A stretch of DNA of 64,000 nt. It comes from Negadavirga shengliensis. Lineage in GTDB: Bacteria > Bacteroidota > Bacteroidia > Cytophagales > Cyclobacteriaceae. Position numbers and translations under genes: made by a program. Positions 1 through 7,549 of this stretch are shown piece by piece (position 1 is the stretch's first letter; each line of letters opens with the position of its first letter). The stretch spans positions 186,001 to 250,000 of the forward strand of contig NZ_JBHSJJ010000008.1 of NCBI RefSeq assembly GCF_042652345.1. Direction: 5' to 3'. The notes under the pieces are model-generated. The model was given only the letters and a program-made list of their open reading frames with translations. It made no database searches and was not told where the DNA came from.

Positions 1-1
1 C

Positions 2-370
2 ATTTATTTCCACCGGATCAATCCTAACGACTTTTCGATACTCAACACGGTGGAAACTGCGTTGACCAATACGATATACAACGGCAATTTTGCCCTTGGG
101 GAAAACGGAGAGGTTTATGTGATCACCTCGGGAGGGACTTCCGACAAGGTCGTCGTAGTTTCCTTGATCAGCGGTGACATAATCAATGAGGCATTTTATT
201 CAGGTGCTGATTTTTATGGTTTGGGATACCATAAAAGTGAAAAAACCTTATACATCGGAGAACACAACGGCTGGCAAGGCAATGGCTCTGTAAAAAAAAT
301 AAATGCTGAAGGAGAACTGACGGGCACCATTGCAGCGGGAAGGGGCCCATCAGGGTTTATATTCCGATAA
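2..370 (+). CDS. C-terminal part of a beta-propeller surface protein (BtuG/DUF5074-like), partial at left edge
   Basis: The reading frame is open from the first complete codon, so only the last 122 residues are present; the methionine at position 50 (GTG) is internal. The visible part shows short strand-turn-strand units of the YncE/YVTN propeller type, such as ENGEVYVITSG and EKTLYIGEHN, ending in PSGFIFR. Secreted propellers of this kind in Bacteroidota include BtuG, the surface lipoprotein that captures vitamin B12 for BtuB. A PP-loop ATPase gene follows 26 bases downstream, a neighbour I recall from cobalamin loci of this phylum, so a B12-uptake role is a reasonable inference. The signal peptide and most blades lie outside the window, so another ligand is possible. 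Confidence 0.6.
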   Translation: MYFHRINPNDFSILNTVETALTNTIYNGNFALGENGEVYVITSGGTSDKVVVVSLISGDIINEAFYSGADFYGLGYHKSEKTLYIGEHNGWQGNGSVKKINAEGELTGTIAAGRGPSGFIFR

Positions 371-396
371 CGTCTGTCCATAAAAAACGCAGAAGG

Positions 397-1128
397 ATGT
401 CAGAAACAAAAATAGAAGTTTCTCTTAGCTGGTCAGGAGGCAAGGACAGCGCCCTTGCCCTCTGGTACTTACTGCAAAATGCAGATTATCAGGTTGTCGG
501 TTTACACACCGTCTTTGGAGAGGAAACCCGACGGGTGGGGATGCATGGGATTCATGAGGATCTGATCGTAAAACAATCCCATGAGATAGGCCTGCCTCTT
601 GATAAAATTTACCTTCCAGCCAGTGGGGATAATCAGGCCTATGAGAAAGCCATGACCGCTTATCTGGACAGGCTTGCCGGACAAAATATCCGTCATCTGG
701 CCTATGGCGATATTTTCCTGGAGGATTTGAAAAAGTACAGGGAAGAGAAGTTGGCGCAAAAAGGTATGCGGGGGATTTTTCCTTTGTGGGGGAAGGATAC
801 AGGAAGGCTCTCTTCAGAATTCTTGGGATTAGGCTTTACTACGGTGATATGTGCCGCTGATGCCGACAAGATTCCACAGGAAAATCTGGGGGCCATCTAC
901 GGGCGGAATTTTCTTGGCAGTCTTCCCGCAGACGTGGATCCCTGCGGCGAAAATGGTGAGTTTCATACGTTTTGTTGTGAAGGTCCGATTTTCAAGAATC
1001 CCATTGCTGTTGTCTCCAAAGAACCTGTTAGACGAGCTTACACGTTTAAAGACAGTCTGGGGCAGGAGCAGGCAAAATATTTCTGGTTTTCGGAAATCGA
1101 GCTAGCTGAAGAGGGCTCAAAACAATAG
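397..1128 (+). CDS. PP-loop ATP pyrophosphatase of the diphthine-ammonia ligase (Dph6/MJ0570) family
   Basis: The 243-residue protein has the PP-loop SGGKDS at about residues 13-18, the central stretch GDIFLEDLKKYRE and the DPCGENGEFHTF signature, all hallmarks of ATP_bind_4 proteins that adenylate a carboxylate before amidation. In archaea and eukaryotes the family makes diphthamide on elongation factor 2. Bacteria lack that target, so the name diphthine-ammonia ligase should not be read as the function. In Bacteroidota such genes occur with cobalamin transport genes, consistent with the propeller gene just upstream; an amidation or salvage step on corrinoids is possible but unproven. The gene overlaps the convergent downstream gene by 12 bases. 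Confidence 0.8.
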   Translation: MSETKIEVSLSWSGGKDSALALWYLLQNADYQVVGLHTVFGEETRRVGMHGIHEDLIVKQSHEIGLPLDKIYLPASGDNQAYEKAMTAYLDRLAGQNIRHLAYGDIFLEDLKKYREEKLAQKGMRGIFPLWGKDTGRLSSEFLGLGFTTVICAADADKIPQENLGAIYGRNFLGSLPADVDPCGENGEFHTFCCEGPIFKNPIAVVSKEPVRRAYTFKDSLGQEQAKYFWFSEIELAEEGSKQ

Positions 1129-1725
1129 TCCTATTTTATAGACCACATTGTTGAAGATGATTTTGTCTCTTTGCAGATAGCTCCAATCGTTGGGGTTGCC
1201 GGGATCGGGAGAGTCTCCCCAGGGGTCATTGATGGGCGATCCCATGTAGTAATTGGCTATTTGTCTTTTATAGCCTATGCTGAAAGTCCATTGGGTGCTG
1301 TTTTTGTTTTTGACCCTGAATCCCACAGCAGGGTGGTACATCAGTCCCCCTTCATACCATTCATGGACATTCCAATCATGCACCGCTTTTTTTTCCAGCA
1401 TGGTGGAATTATAACCGATATCGATGGCGGTATAAAAGGAGAAACTGTTTTGGGGAGTCAATATCCCCCGCCAGCCCATTCCAAACGGCACAAGGGTTAA
1501 GGGATTGTAGTGGTCCAGCCCAATAACAAAGCCCATTTCATGGTGGGAATTGAAATGCACGCCATTAAATGTTTGAAATGAGAAGTTGGCCCTGTTGTTT
1601 CCATTTTCCCTTCCCATCAATAGCCCGATTTCTGTATGGTGCACAAAAGGCGACGCCTGGCCCCAACTTACTTGGGGACAGGCCAGCCATAGGAACAGTA
1701 GAAAAAGTAATCGTGGGACTTTCAT
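1117..1725 (-). CDS. Small outer-membrane beta-barrel protein, function unknown
   Basis: The product has 202 residues with a signal peptide ending near WGQA (about residue 23). The mature part alternates short amphipathic strands such as FHTEIGLLMG-type, FSFYTAIDIGY and WTFSIGYKRQ, and ends in KIGLLF with a terminal phenylalanine, as expected for an outer-membrane barrel recognised by BamA. About eight strands fit the length. It lies 5 bases downstream of the LVIVD lipoprotein gene on the same strand, so the two are probably cotranscribed. No enzymatic motif is visible. An OmpW/OmpA-barrel-like envelope protein is the best general description. Confidence 0.6.
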   Translation of the reverse strand: MKVPRLLFLLFLWLACPQVSWGQASPFVHHTEIGLLMGRENGNNRANFSFQTFNGVHFNSHHEMGFVIGLDHYNPLTLVPFGMGWRGILTPQNSFSFYTAIDIGYNSTMLEKKAVHDWNVHEWYEGGLMYHPAVGFRVKNKNSTQWTFSIGYKRQIANYYMGSPINDPWGDSPDPGNPNDWSYLQRDKIIFNNVVYKIGLLF

Positions 1726-1730
1726 TGTTT

Positions 1731-3005
1731 TTATCTAAAAGTCACGTTGATGCAGCTTAGTTTTTTGAGTTTTTCCGGATTGGTGTAGTCAAATTGACAG
1801 ACACCATCGGGACCGATGACAATGAGTGACTTCGGGCCGGGGATGATATCCACGGAACGGAGGTCTTTAAGATGTTCTACCAGGTTGTCGCCAATCGCGA
1901 ATACATTGGAGACATTGAAACTCTTAAGGCCATGTTTTCCTTCAGCAATGTAGAGATAATCGCCTGCAAGCCCCAGCCCGTGCGGGTTTTCCATCGGGTA
2001 TTTTTTGAGCAGTACGGGTTGATAGGGATTGATGATGTCCAGCACATGCAGTTCATCGATTCCCATCCTGCAGCCTGTGCCGGATCTCAGCGTGACAAAT
2101 GCATATTCATCGTTGACGACCACCGGATCACATGCCGTTATGTGCTGATATTCTGCCATTTTTTTAGGATCGGAGGGAGTGGAGGCGTCATAGATGTGCA
2201 TGCCGGTCATGGAGCCGATAAATAATTTGTCTTTAAAAGGAAAAATCGTTTCAATGCCCCAGCCCAACAAAATTTCGGAAGTGAACTTGGGATCATCCGG
2301 TAACTCGACATTAAAGATCCTTAAATGATTATCATCTACTGCATATAGGTGTCCCCCAAGAAGGGTAAATCTTGCCATAGACCCGCCCTGTCCGTAGTTT
2401 TGTGACACGGCTCTTGATTCCATTCCGGAGGCATTTGCAAAAAAATCCAGCCTCGTGGCAGGTCTCCCCCAGTGTCCTAAATGCATGTTGGCCTGTGTGG
2501 AGGTAATCAACGTGTCTTTATAGACCACGATGGTCCCAGTCTCCTCGTTGGAGTATAGATTGGGGAACACATCTTCTTCCCGCTTGAGCAATTTGATGTC
2601 TTTTGGGTTGGTGATATCAAAAGCCAGAAGGTCCACATAATTGTCTGCATACAGCACGTTGGAGTTGATGGCCAGATCCATTGTACCTGGTATATTGATG
2701 AAATTGATGTTTTTAGGAGTAGCGGGGTTGGTGTTGTCCAATATATGGATGCCTTTGTCGGGTTCACTGATAAGAAGATAATCGCCATAGATGTAAATTT
2801 TTCCCGGATTGTCCAGTGGCTTGCCTGGCTCAATGAGTATGTCTGCTTCCCTAAAGGTATTGACCTCCAAAAATAAGGGAACCTGAGTGCGGTACGTGTA
2901 GGTGGTTTCCACTTCATCTTCACAGGAGGTGAAAGAAAGCACCACTAAAACGGGCAGAAACAAAAATGCTGTCCATCTGGAAAGGGGGAGTAATTTTGTT
3001 TTCAT
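1731..3005 (-). CDS. LVIVD-repeat beta-propeller lipoprotein
   Basis: The 424-residue product starts with a lipoprotein signal peptide (hydrophobic LFLPVLVVLSFTSC, acylated Cys about residue 28). Repeating blades follow with the LVIVD pattern: GIHILDNTNPATPKNIN, LLAFDITNPKDIKLL, HLRIFNVELPDDP, GMHIYDASTPSDPKKM, ELHVLDIINPYQPVLL and GLKSFNVSN. Such proteins are predicted six- or seven-bladed propellers anchored at the cell surface or periplasm of Bacteroidota. They are usually of unknown ligand. The start ATG at 3005 is the only one that includes the lipobox. The outer-membrane protein gene 5 bases downstream is probably in the same transcript. Confidence 0.8.
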   Translation of the reverse strand: MKTKLLPLSRWTAFLFLPVLVVLSFTSCEDEVETTYTYRTQVPLFLEVNTFREADILIEPGKPLDNPGKIYIYGDYLLISEPDKGIHILDNTNPATPKNINFINIPGTMDLAINSNVLYADNYVDLLAFDITNPKDIKLLKREEDVFPNLYSNEETGTIVVYKDTLITSTQANMHLGHWGRPATRLDFFANASGMESRAVSQNYGQGGSMARFTLLGGHLYAVDDNHLRIFNVELPDDPKFTSEILLGWGIETIFPFKDKLFIGSMTGMHIYDASTPSDPKKMAEYQHITACDPVVVNDEYAFVTLRSGTGCRMGIDELHVLDIINPYQPVLLKKYPMENPHGLGLAGDYLYIAEGKHGLKSFNVSNVFAIGDNLVEHLKDLRSVDIIPGPKSLIVIGPDGVCQFDYTNPEKLKKLSCINVTFR

Positions 3006-3131
3006 GGCAACTGGTTTTGCGTTTCAGGTAATTGACTGCGTGTTTAGACTAAGGTTTTATACCCTGACGAAATATTTGGTAAGAATGCTACATGAGGATA
3101 AAAAAATAAAGAAATATTTATTTCAAGGGAT

Positions 3132-3554
3132 TTACAGGTCTTCCTCCAATTTTCTCTCCATATGCGCCTCAAAATTTTCAAGCAGGTGAACGAATTTCAC
3201 CAGAATGGATTCAGTGAGGGCTTCCAGGTAATCGCCGGGATAAAGGGGATTGTATTTGATCCTGAAGATGATCATGTCCAGCCACCCTTGCCCATTATCA
3301 ATCAGGTCTTCGTTAAAAGCTTCGACCGTGGCATCCCTGGACCCCGAAAACGGGGGTCTTCCTTGCTTTTTGAAATATTCACCAATGGTATTGATGGCAA
3401 GGTCGTGAGTAAGTTCAAAACTACGTACCATTTTGGCTTTGAGTTTGTCATTCATGCCGCGGCTCTTGCCTTCTTGTATCAGATCCTTAAGTTCCGCAAG
3501 TGATTCCTTGAAATCTCCAAAACATTTTTCGCAGTTGATTTCGGGCTTTGTCAT
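3132..3554 (-). CDS. Orphan HI0074-like nucleotidyltransferase substrate-binding (HEPN-fold) protein
   Basis: The 140-residue, all-helical protein matches the HI0074 pattern: VRSFELTHDLAINTIGEYF corresponds to the usual RFEFTYELAWK helix, followed by SRDATVEAFNEDLID and WLDMIIFR. In characterised members (HI0073/HI0074, MntA/HepT) this protein pairs with a small nucleotidyltransferase and many carry a catalytic R-N-x4-H RNase motif. Here the region reads RIKYNPLY, so the histidine is missing and RNase activity is unlikely. No nucleotidyltransferase gene adjoins it; ruvC lies 90 bases upstream. Family assignment is by eye and moderately sure. Confidence 0.55.
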   Translation of the reverse strand: MTKPEINCEKCFGDFKESLAELKDLIQEGKSRGMNDKLKAKMVRSFELTHDLAINTIGEYFKKQGRPPFSGSRDATVEAFNEDLIDNGQGWLDMIIFRIKYNPLYPGDYLEALTESILVKFVHLLENFEAHMERKLEEDL

Positions 3555-3645
3555 CTTCTATAAGGTTTTGAGGTTGCGTGTTATGTTACAAGGGTATAAC
3601 CCAATATAGGTATTTAAACAGTTAAAAAATACCTCCCAAACAGGA

Positions 3646-4221
3646 TTATTTTTTTATTCTGTCCGGGTTTTCGGCCAGGAAGGATTTCCAGCCTTCTTTT
3701 CTTCCGCTGGACTGTAACCTGCCTTCGTGAAAGTGATGACAGACTGCCACCGCCAACGCATCGGTGGCGTCCAATAATTTGGGGATTTCCTTTAAGGTCA
3801 AAAGGGTTTTCAGCATTTCGGCCACCTGCTCCTTGGAGGCGTTGCCGTTTCCTGTGACGGACTGTTTTACCTTTTTTGGAGAGTATTCCGTAATGGGGAT
3901 TTCCCTGGCCAATGCCGCCGCCATGGCCACTCCCTGAGCCCTTCCCAGTTTCAACATAGACTGTACATTTTGTCCATAAAAGGGAGCTTCCAAAGCCACC
4001 GCGTCCGGGCCGAATTCTTCAATAATGTGGCTTACCCTTTCATATATTTTTTTTAGTTTCAGTGCATGGTCGCTGTATTTTTTAAGGTGTATCACGCCAT
4101 ATTGAAGGATTTGGAACATGTTTCCCTTCACCAGGATAAGTCCATATCCCATGATATTGGTGCCGGGGTCAATGCCCAAAATGATTTTTTCTTTTGTGTT
4201 TATTTTCGCTTCTTTACCCAT
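3646..4221 (-). CDS. ruvC: Holliday junction endonuclease RuvC
   Basis: The 191-residue protein carries the RuvC active site: LGIDPG with D18, ALEAP with E78, and LDATDALA with D151 and D154. The spacing matches D7, E66, D138 and D141 of the E. coli enzyme. RuvC cuts four-way junctions bound by RuvAB to finish recombination and fork repair. The N-terminus is about 11 residues longer than usual; a later start is not available close to the IILGIDPG strand, so the ATG at 4221 is kept. It is divergent from the glycosyltransferase gene at 4248, leaving only 26 bases between start codons. The C-terminal 30 residues are basic and variable. Confidence 0.95.
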   Translation of the reverse strand: MGKEAKINTKEKIILGIDPGTNIMGYGLILVKGNMFQILQYGVIHLKKYSDHALKLKKIYERVSHIIEEFGPDAVALEAPFYGQNVQSMLKLGRAQGVAMAAALAREIPITEYSPKKVKQSVTGNGNASKEQVAEMLKTLLTLKEIPKLLDATDALAVAVCHHFHEGRLQSSGRKEGWKSFLAENPDRIKK

Positions 4222-4247
4222 TGCCGCAATTTACTATAATTCCTGCT

Positions 4248-5405
4248 ATGCACGGATTGCATTTTATACTTTTGTATTTTTCGTGGGGTCTCCCTCTCTT
4301 ATACAGCTTTGTATTGGGGTCGTATGTATTGCTTTTATTCCTTCTTGATTACAGGTGGAAACGCTTTAGCCACAGGCCGTCGGGAATCGCCGGGGACAGA
4401 AATTTTTCCCTGGTTGTTCCCTTCAGAGATGAACTGGGGCATTTACCCAGGCTTTTGGACGAAATCAGGGAGAAGGCTTTGGAGGGGGAGGTTATCCTGG
4501 TGGATGATGAGAGCACAGATGGTTCTTTTGAATGGTGCACAGCTTACATAAACCGTAACAAACTGGCCAAATGGAAATGCATTAAAAGTAGGGGAGAGGG
4601 TAAGAAAGCAGCATTGCACACGGGTATTTCATCAAGCAGGGGGGGGATCATTGTGACTACCGACGCAGACGTTGTCTTTCCACCTGAATGGCCCCGCATT
4701 TTACTGGCTTCATTTGACAAGGCTTCGGTGAAACTGGTGGCAGGTCCTGTAATTTCTATTGAGGGACGGGGTCTCTTCGGTGCTTTTGAGCAGATTGAAT
4801 GGGCCAGTATATTATTGGTAACCGGAGCCTCCTTTGACCTTCAAAAGCCCCTGATGTGCAGTGGGGCAAATATGGCCTTCAGAAAAGATGCTTTCTTTGA
4901 AGTGGGGGGCTACAAGGGGAATGAACACCACCTTTCAGGAGACGATGAATTTTTGTTAAAAAAAATATATACACGTTACGGGAAAGAAGCGGCTGTTTAT
5001 CAAAAGGGTGCCGATGCCCTGGTGCGCACTTTCGCGTGGAATGATCCCATGGCCTGGATCAACCAACGTGCCAGATGGGCCAGCAAGTGGCGGTTACACC
5101 GGTCTCACAGCCATGCATTTTCAGCAGCCATCTTGTTTTTATACAGTGTTTTTCATCTAGGTACGGCGGTATTGCTTTTTGAAGGCCCCTTTCTCCTCCT
5201 GTTCTTTTTATTGTATTGGATCGGAAAGACAGGAGGAGAAAAGCGGGTTCTCGGAAGAATCCTGGCGTATTATGGGATAAAGCAAAAAACAGGAAATTAT
5301 GTGGCAGCGGGTTTCATTCAGCCCGTCATGGTGATTTTAGCGGGTATTCTGGCAATTTTCGGAAAATTCAAATGGAAAGGCCGAAAAAACAAGTCAAAAC
5401 ATTAA
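4248..5405 (+). CDS. Membrane GT2 glycosyltransferase, processive type
   Basis: With the ATG at 4248 the protein has 385 residues; the reading frame is open further upstream but would run into ruvC. An N-terminal membrane helix is followed by a GT-A domain with VVPFRDE, VDDEST, TTDADVVFP, GANMAFRK, SGDDEFLL and QRARWASKW. These are the D, DxD, (E/G)DDE and QxxRW elements of processive GT2 synthases such as those for hyaluronan, cellulose and PNAG. Two or three membrane helices close the protein. It heads a same-strand run with a second GT2 and a NodB deacetylase, which suggests synthesis of an amino-sugar polymer. Product and donor cannot be read from sequence. Confidence 0.85.
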   Translation: MHGLHFILLYFSWGLPLLYSFVLGSYVLLLFLLDYRWKRFSHRPSGIAGDRNFSLVVPFRDELGHLPRLLDEIREKALEGEVILVDDESTDGSFEWCTAYINRNKLAKWKCIKSRGEGKKAALHTGISSSRGGIIVTTDADVVFPPEWPRILLASFDKASVKLVAGPVISIEGRGLFGAFEQIEWASILLVTGASFDLQKPLMCSGANMAFRKDAFFEVGGYKGNEHHLSGDDEFLLKKIYTRYGKEAAVYQKGADALVRTFAWNDPMAWINQRARWASKWRLHRSHSHAFSAAILFLYSVFHLGTAVLLFEGPFLLLFFLLYWIGKTGGEKRVLGRILAYYGIKQKTGNYVAAGFIQPVMVILAGILAIFGKFKWKGRKNKSKH

Positions 5406-5421
5406 TTTTGTTTTTCAATCA

Positions 5422-5685
5422 ATGGTAATGATGATGTCAGACGATGAGTTTGATTTATTGGACGAACTTTATTTCCTTCAATCTTTCCAGTACCTTAAAG
5501 AAACCTTGGATTGGGAAGATGAGCGGCTTTTGCGTACCTTGCAAAGACTGCTCGAAAAGGGATGGATAAAATGTTTTCAATCACCGGATAAAGAAGTATT
5601 TGGAGCCATTGACCTGAGCGACCAGGGATTGCATCTGTATTACCTGGCCACCAAAGCAGGCCTGTTGAAACATAACACCATTTGA
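5422..5685 (+). CDS. Small acidic winged-helix-like protein, unknown function
   Basis: The product has 87 residues. ATG codons at 5422, 5428, 5431 and 5434 all fit; the last (MSDDEFDLL) may be the true start. The helices DEFDLLDELYFL, YLKETLDW and ERLLRTLQRLLEKGWIKCF, then a short beta segment EVFGAIDLSDQG, resemble a winged helix in which the second and third helices form the HTH. It is not a full MarR or PadR protein and lacks a sensor domain. It sits 16 bases after a GT2 gene and 10 bases before a SpoIIE phosphatase gene, so a role in controlling this unit is plausible but inferred. Confidence 0.6.
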   Translation: MVMMMSDDEFDLLDELYFLQSFQYLKETLDWEDERLLRTLQRLLEKGWIKCFQSPDKEVFGAIDLSDQGLHLYYLATKAGLLKHNTI

Positions 5686-5695
5686 ATTAACCCAT

Positions 5696-6919
5696 GTGAC
5701 ATTGACTACCGAAACCGTTAAATATCAGCGAAAAGAGTTAGAGCTTAAGGCCCTCTTGGAAATCACCCAGGCCATAAATGAAAATGAGAACGAGGAGGTC
5801 CTGTTGAACATTTTCAAATTTACCTGCTTGGTTCATCTGAATATCAGGTCCTTATTGCTGTACGTTTTTGACGAAAAAAACGGTCATTTCGTACAGAGGA
5901 TTTCCCACAATGTGAAGGGCAACATACCCCGCGGGATTCCACAGGAAGATGTCAGCGAAAACAGGGCAATTGGGAAATTAAGTCTTAACCTGTCAGCGGA
6001 GTTTTCTTTTTCTGAAGTCAACATATATGTACCGGTCTACCATAAGGATAAAATGCTCGCCATTCTGTTACTCAGGACCAAGGACGAAGACAAAGAACTG
6101 GACCTGAATTTCACCCAGGCACTGGCCAATATTCTGGTGGTCGCGTTGGAGAATAAAAGATTTGCGCGGAAACAACTGGAGCAGGAAAGGTTAAGAAAAG
6201 AGCTTGAGATTGCCAGCAATGTGCAGCGGATGTTGTTTCCCGAGAAGCTTCCCCAAAATGAAAGGTTAAAGGCAAAAGTAACTTATTATCCCCATAGTAC
6301 CGTGGGAGGGGATTATTATGACCTTATCCAGAAATCTGACGACGAGGTGTTTTTCTGCGTGGCGGATGTTTCGGGAAAGGGCATGCCGGCTTCATTATTG
6401 ATGTCCAATTTTCAGGCGGCCCTGCGCACCTTACTGAGAAGCAGTTCCGATTTGAAAATGATAGTGGAGCAGCTCAATTTCACGATTTTCGATAATACCA
6501 GGGGAGAGCGCTTTATCACTTTTTTTCTTGGGTATTATAATTACAAACAGGAGAAACTTACTTATGTCAATGCCGGTCATAATCCCCCCGTGCTCTGTTG
6601 GGAAGGTGAGGGCAAAACCGAATTGCTGGAAGCCGGAACCACCATTCTCGGGGCATTTGAGCACCTTCCTTTTTTAGAACTGGGCGAACGCACGGCCTTA
6701 AAGGATTTCACCATTCATCTTTATACAGATGGGCTTACAGAAACTTTTAACATTGAAAATGAAGAGTATGGGGAAGAAAGGTTTGTGGATTTCATTAAAA
6801 ATGAATCCTGTCCCTCTCCTCAGGTGTTTCACGAGCAATTTTTCGGGAATTTGAAAAACTTCTCCCAAGGTGTCCCCAGAAAGGATGACATTACCCTTCT
6901 GAGCCTTAAATTCTGCTAG
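5696..6919 (+). CDS. GAF domain-SpoIIE family PP2C serine/threonine phosphatase
   Basis: The 407-residue protein begins at a GTG (an ATG two bases earlier is out of frame). Residues of about 15-165 form a GAF-like sensor domain, about 160-180 a linker helix, and about 185-405 an RsbU/SpoIIE PP2C domain with LEIASNVQRMLFP, VGGDYYDL, ADVSGKGMPASLLMS, YVNAGHNPP and LYTDGLTET. The acidic residues in GGDYYD, ADVSGKG and YTDG are the metal-binding set. These phosphatases normally dephosphorylate a STAS anti-sigma antagonist, but no STAS or anti-sigma kinase gene lies nearby. Position between polysaccharide genes suggests it links a small-molecule signal to glycan synthesis or runs a general stress pathway. 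Confidence 0.9.
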   Translation: MTLTTETVKYQRKELELKALLEITQAINENENEEVLLNIFKFTCLVHLNIRSLLLYVFDEKNGHFVQRISHNVKGNIPRGIPQEDVSENRAIGKLSLNLSAEFSFSEVNIYVPVYHKDKMLAILLLRTKDEDKELDLNFTQALANILVVALENKRFARKQLEQERLRKELEIASNVQRMLFPEKLPQNERLKAKVTYYPHSTVGGDYYDLIQKSDDEVFFCVADVSGKGMPASLLMSNFQAALRTLLRSSSDLKMIVEQLNFTIFDNTRGERFITFFLGYYNYKQEKLTYVNAGHNPPVLCWEGEGKTELLEAGTTILGAFEHLPFLELGERTALKDFTIHLYTDGLTETFNIENEEYGEERFVDFIKNESCPSPQVFHEQFFGNLKNFSQGVPRKDDITLLSLKFC

Positions 6920-6921
6920 GA

Positions 6922-7548
6922 ATGTTTTTATATAAGGTGCCTGATATCGTAAACTGGTTTTATCCTGATTACATATGGCATAAAGAACGGACATCGTCCC
7001 GTATATACCTTACTTTTGATGACGGCCCGGTACCTGGGGCTACCGATTTTGTGCTGGAGGAACTGGGAAAGAGGGGGATGAAGGCTACTTTTTTTATGGT
7101 GGGCGAAAATGTATCCAGACATCCTGATCTGGCCCGGGAGGTACGGAAGGAGGGACACCGCATCGGTAACCATACCCAACACCATTTGAATGGCGCCAAG
7201 ACGACGACCAAGGACTATTTGAGAGATACCTATGACTGTCAAGAGACGCTCATAGATATAGTGGGGGTAAATCCCATGATTTTCCGCCCTCCGTACGGAA
7301 GACTGAGAACACCGCAAAAGAAAGCCTTGCTGTCAAAGTACGATATTGTTTTCTGGGACGTCTTGGCAGGGGACTTTAGAAAAGGGCTTTTGCCCGCGAA
7401 AAGCCTGCGTAAGATAATGCAAAAAACCCAAAATGGATCTGTGATTCTGTTTCACGATCAGACCAAAACATCTCCTTTTATCAGAAAAATGCTGCCGGAC
7501 TTTTTAGATTATATTGCATCCAGTGGTTACCAAACGGGCTTGTTGTGA
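6922..7548 (+). CDS. Polysaccharide deacetylase, NodB/CE4 type
   Basis: The 208-residue protein has the CE4 motifs in order: TFDDGP (D33, D34), the metal-binding H-x3-H in GNHTQHH (H84, H88), RPPYGR, and ILFHDQ near the end. CE4 enzymes remove N-acetyl groups from amino-sugar polymers such as chitooligosaccharides, peptidoglycan or PNAG. There is no signal peptide, only a short N-terminal extension with aromatic residues, so the location is uncertain. The gene starts 2 bases after the phosphatase stop and one base before the next glycosyltransferase, which argues for one transcript and for action on the product of those transferases. Confidence 0.88.
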   Translation: MFLYKVPDIVNWFYPDYIWHKERTSSRIYLTFDDGPVPGATDFVLEELGKRGMKATFFMVGENVSRHPDLAREVRKEGHRIGNHTQHHLNGAKTTTKDYLRDTYDCQETLIDIVGVNPMIFRPPYGRLRTPQKKALLSKYDIVFWDVLAGDFRKGLLPAKSLRKIMQKTQNGSVILFHDQTKTSPFIRKMLPDFLDYIASSGYQTGLL

Positions 7549-7549
7549 T

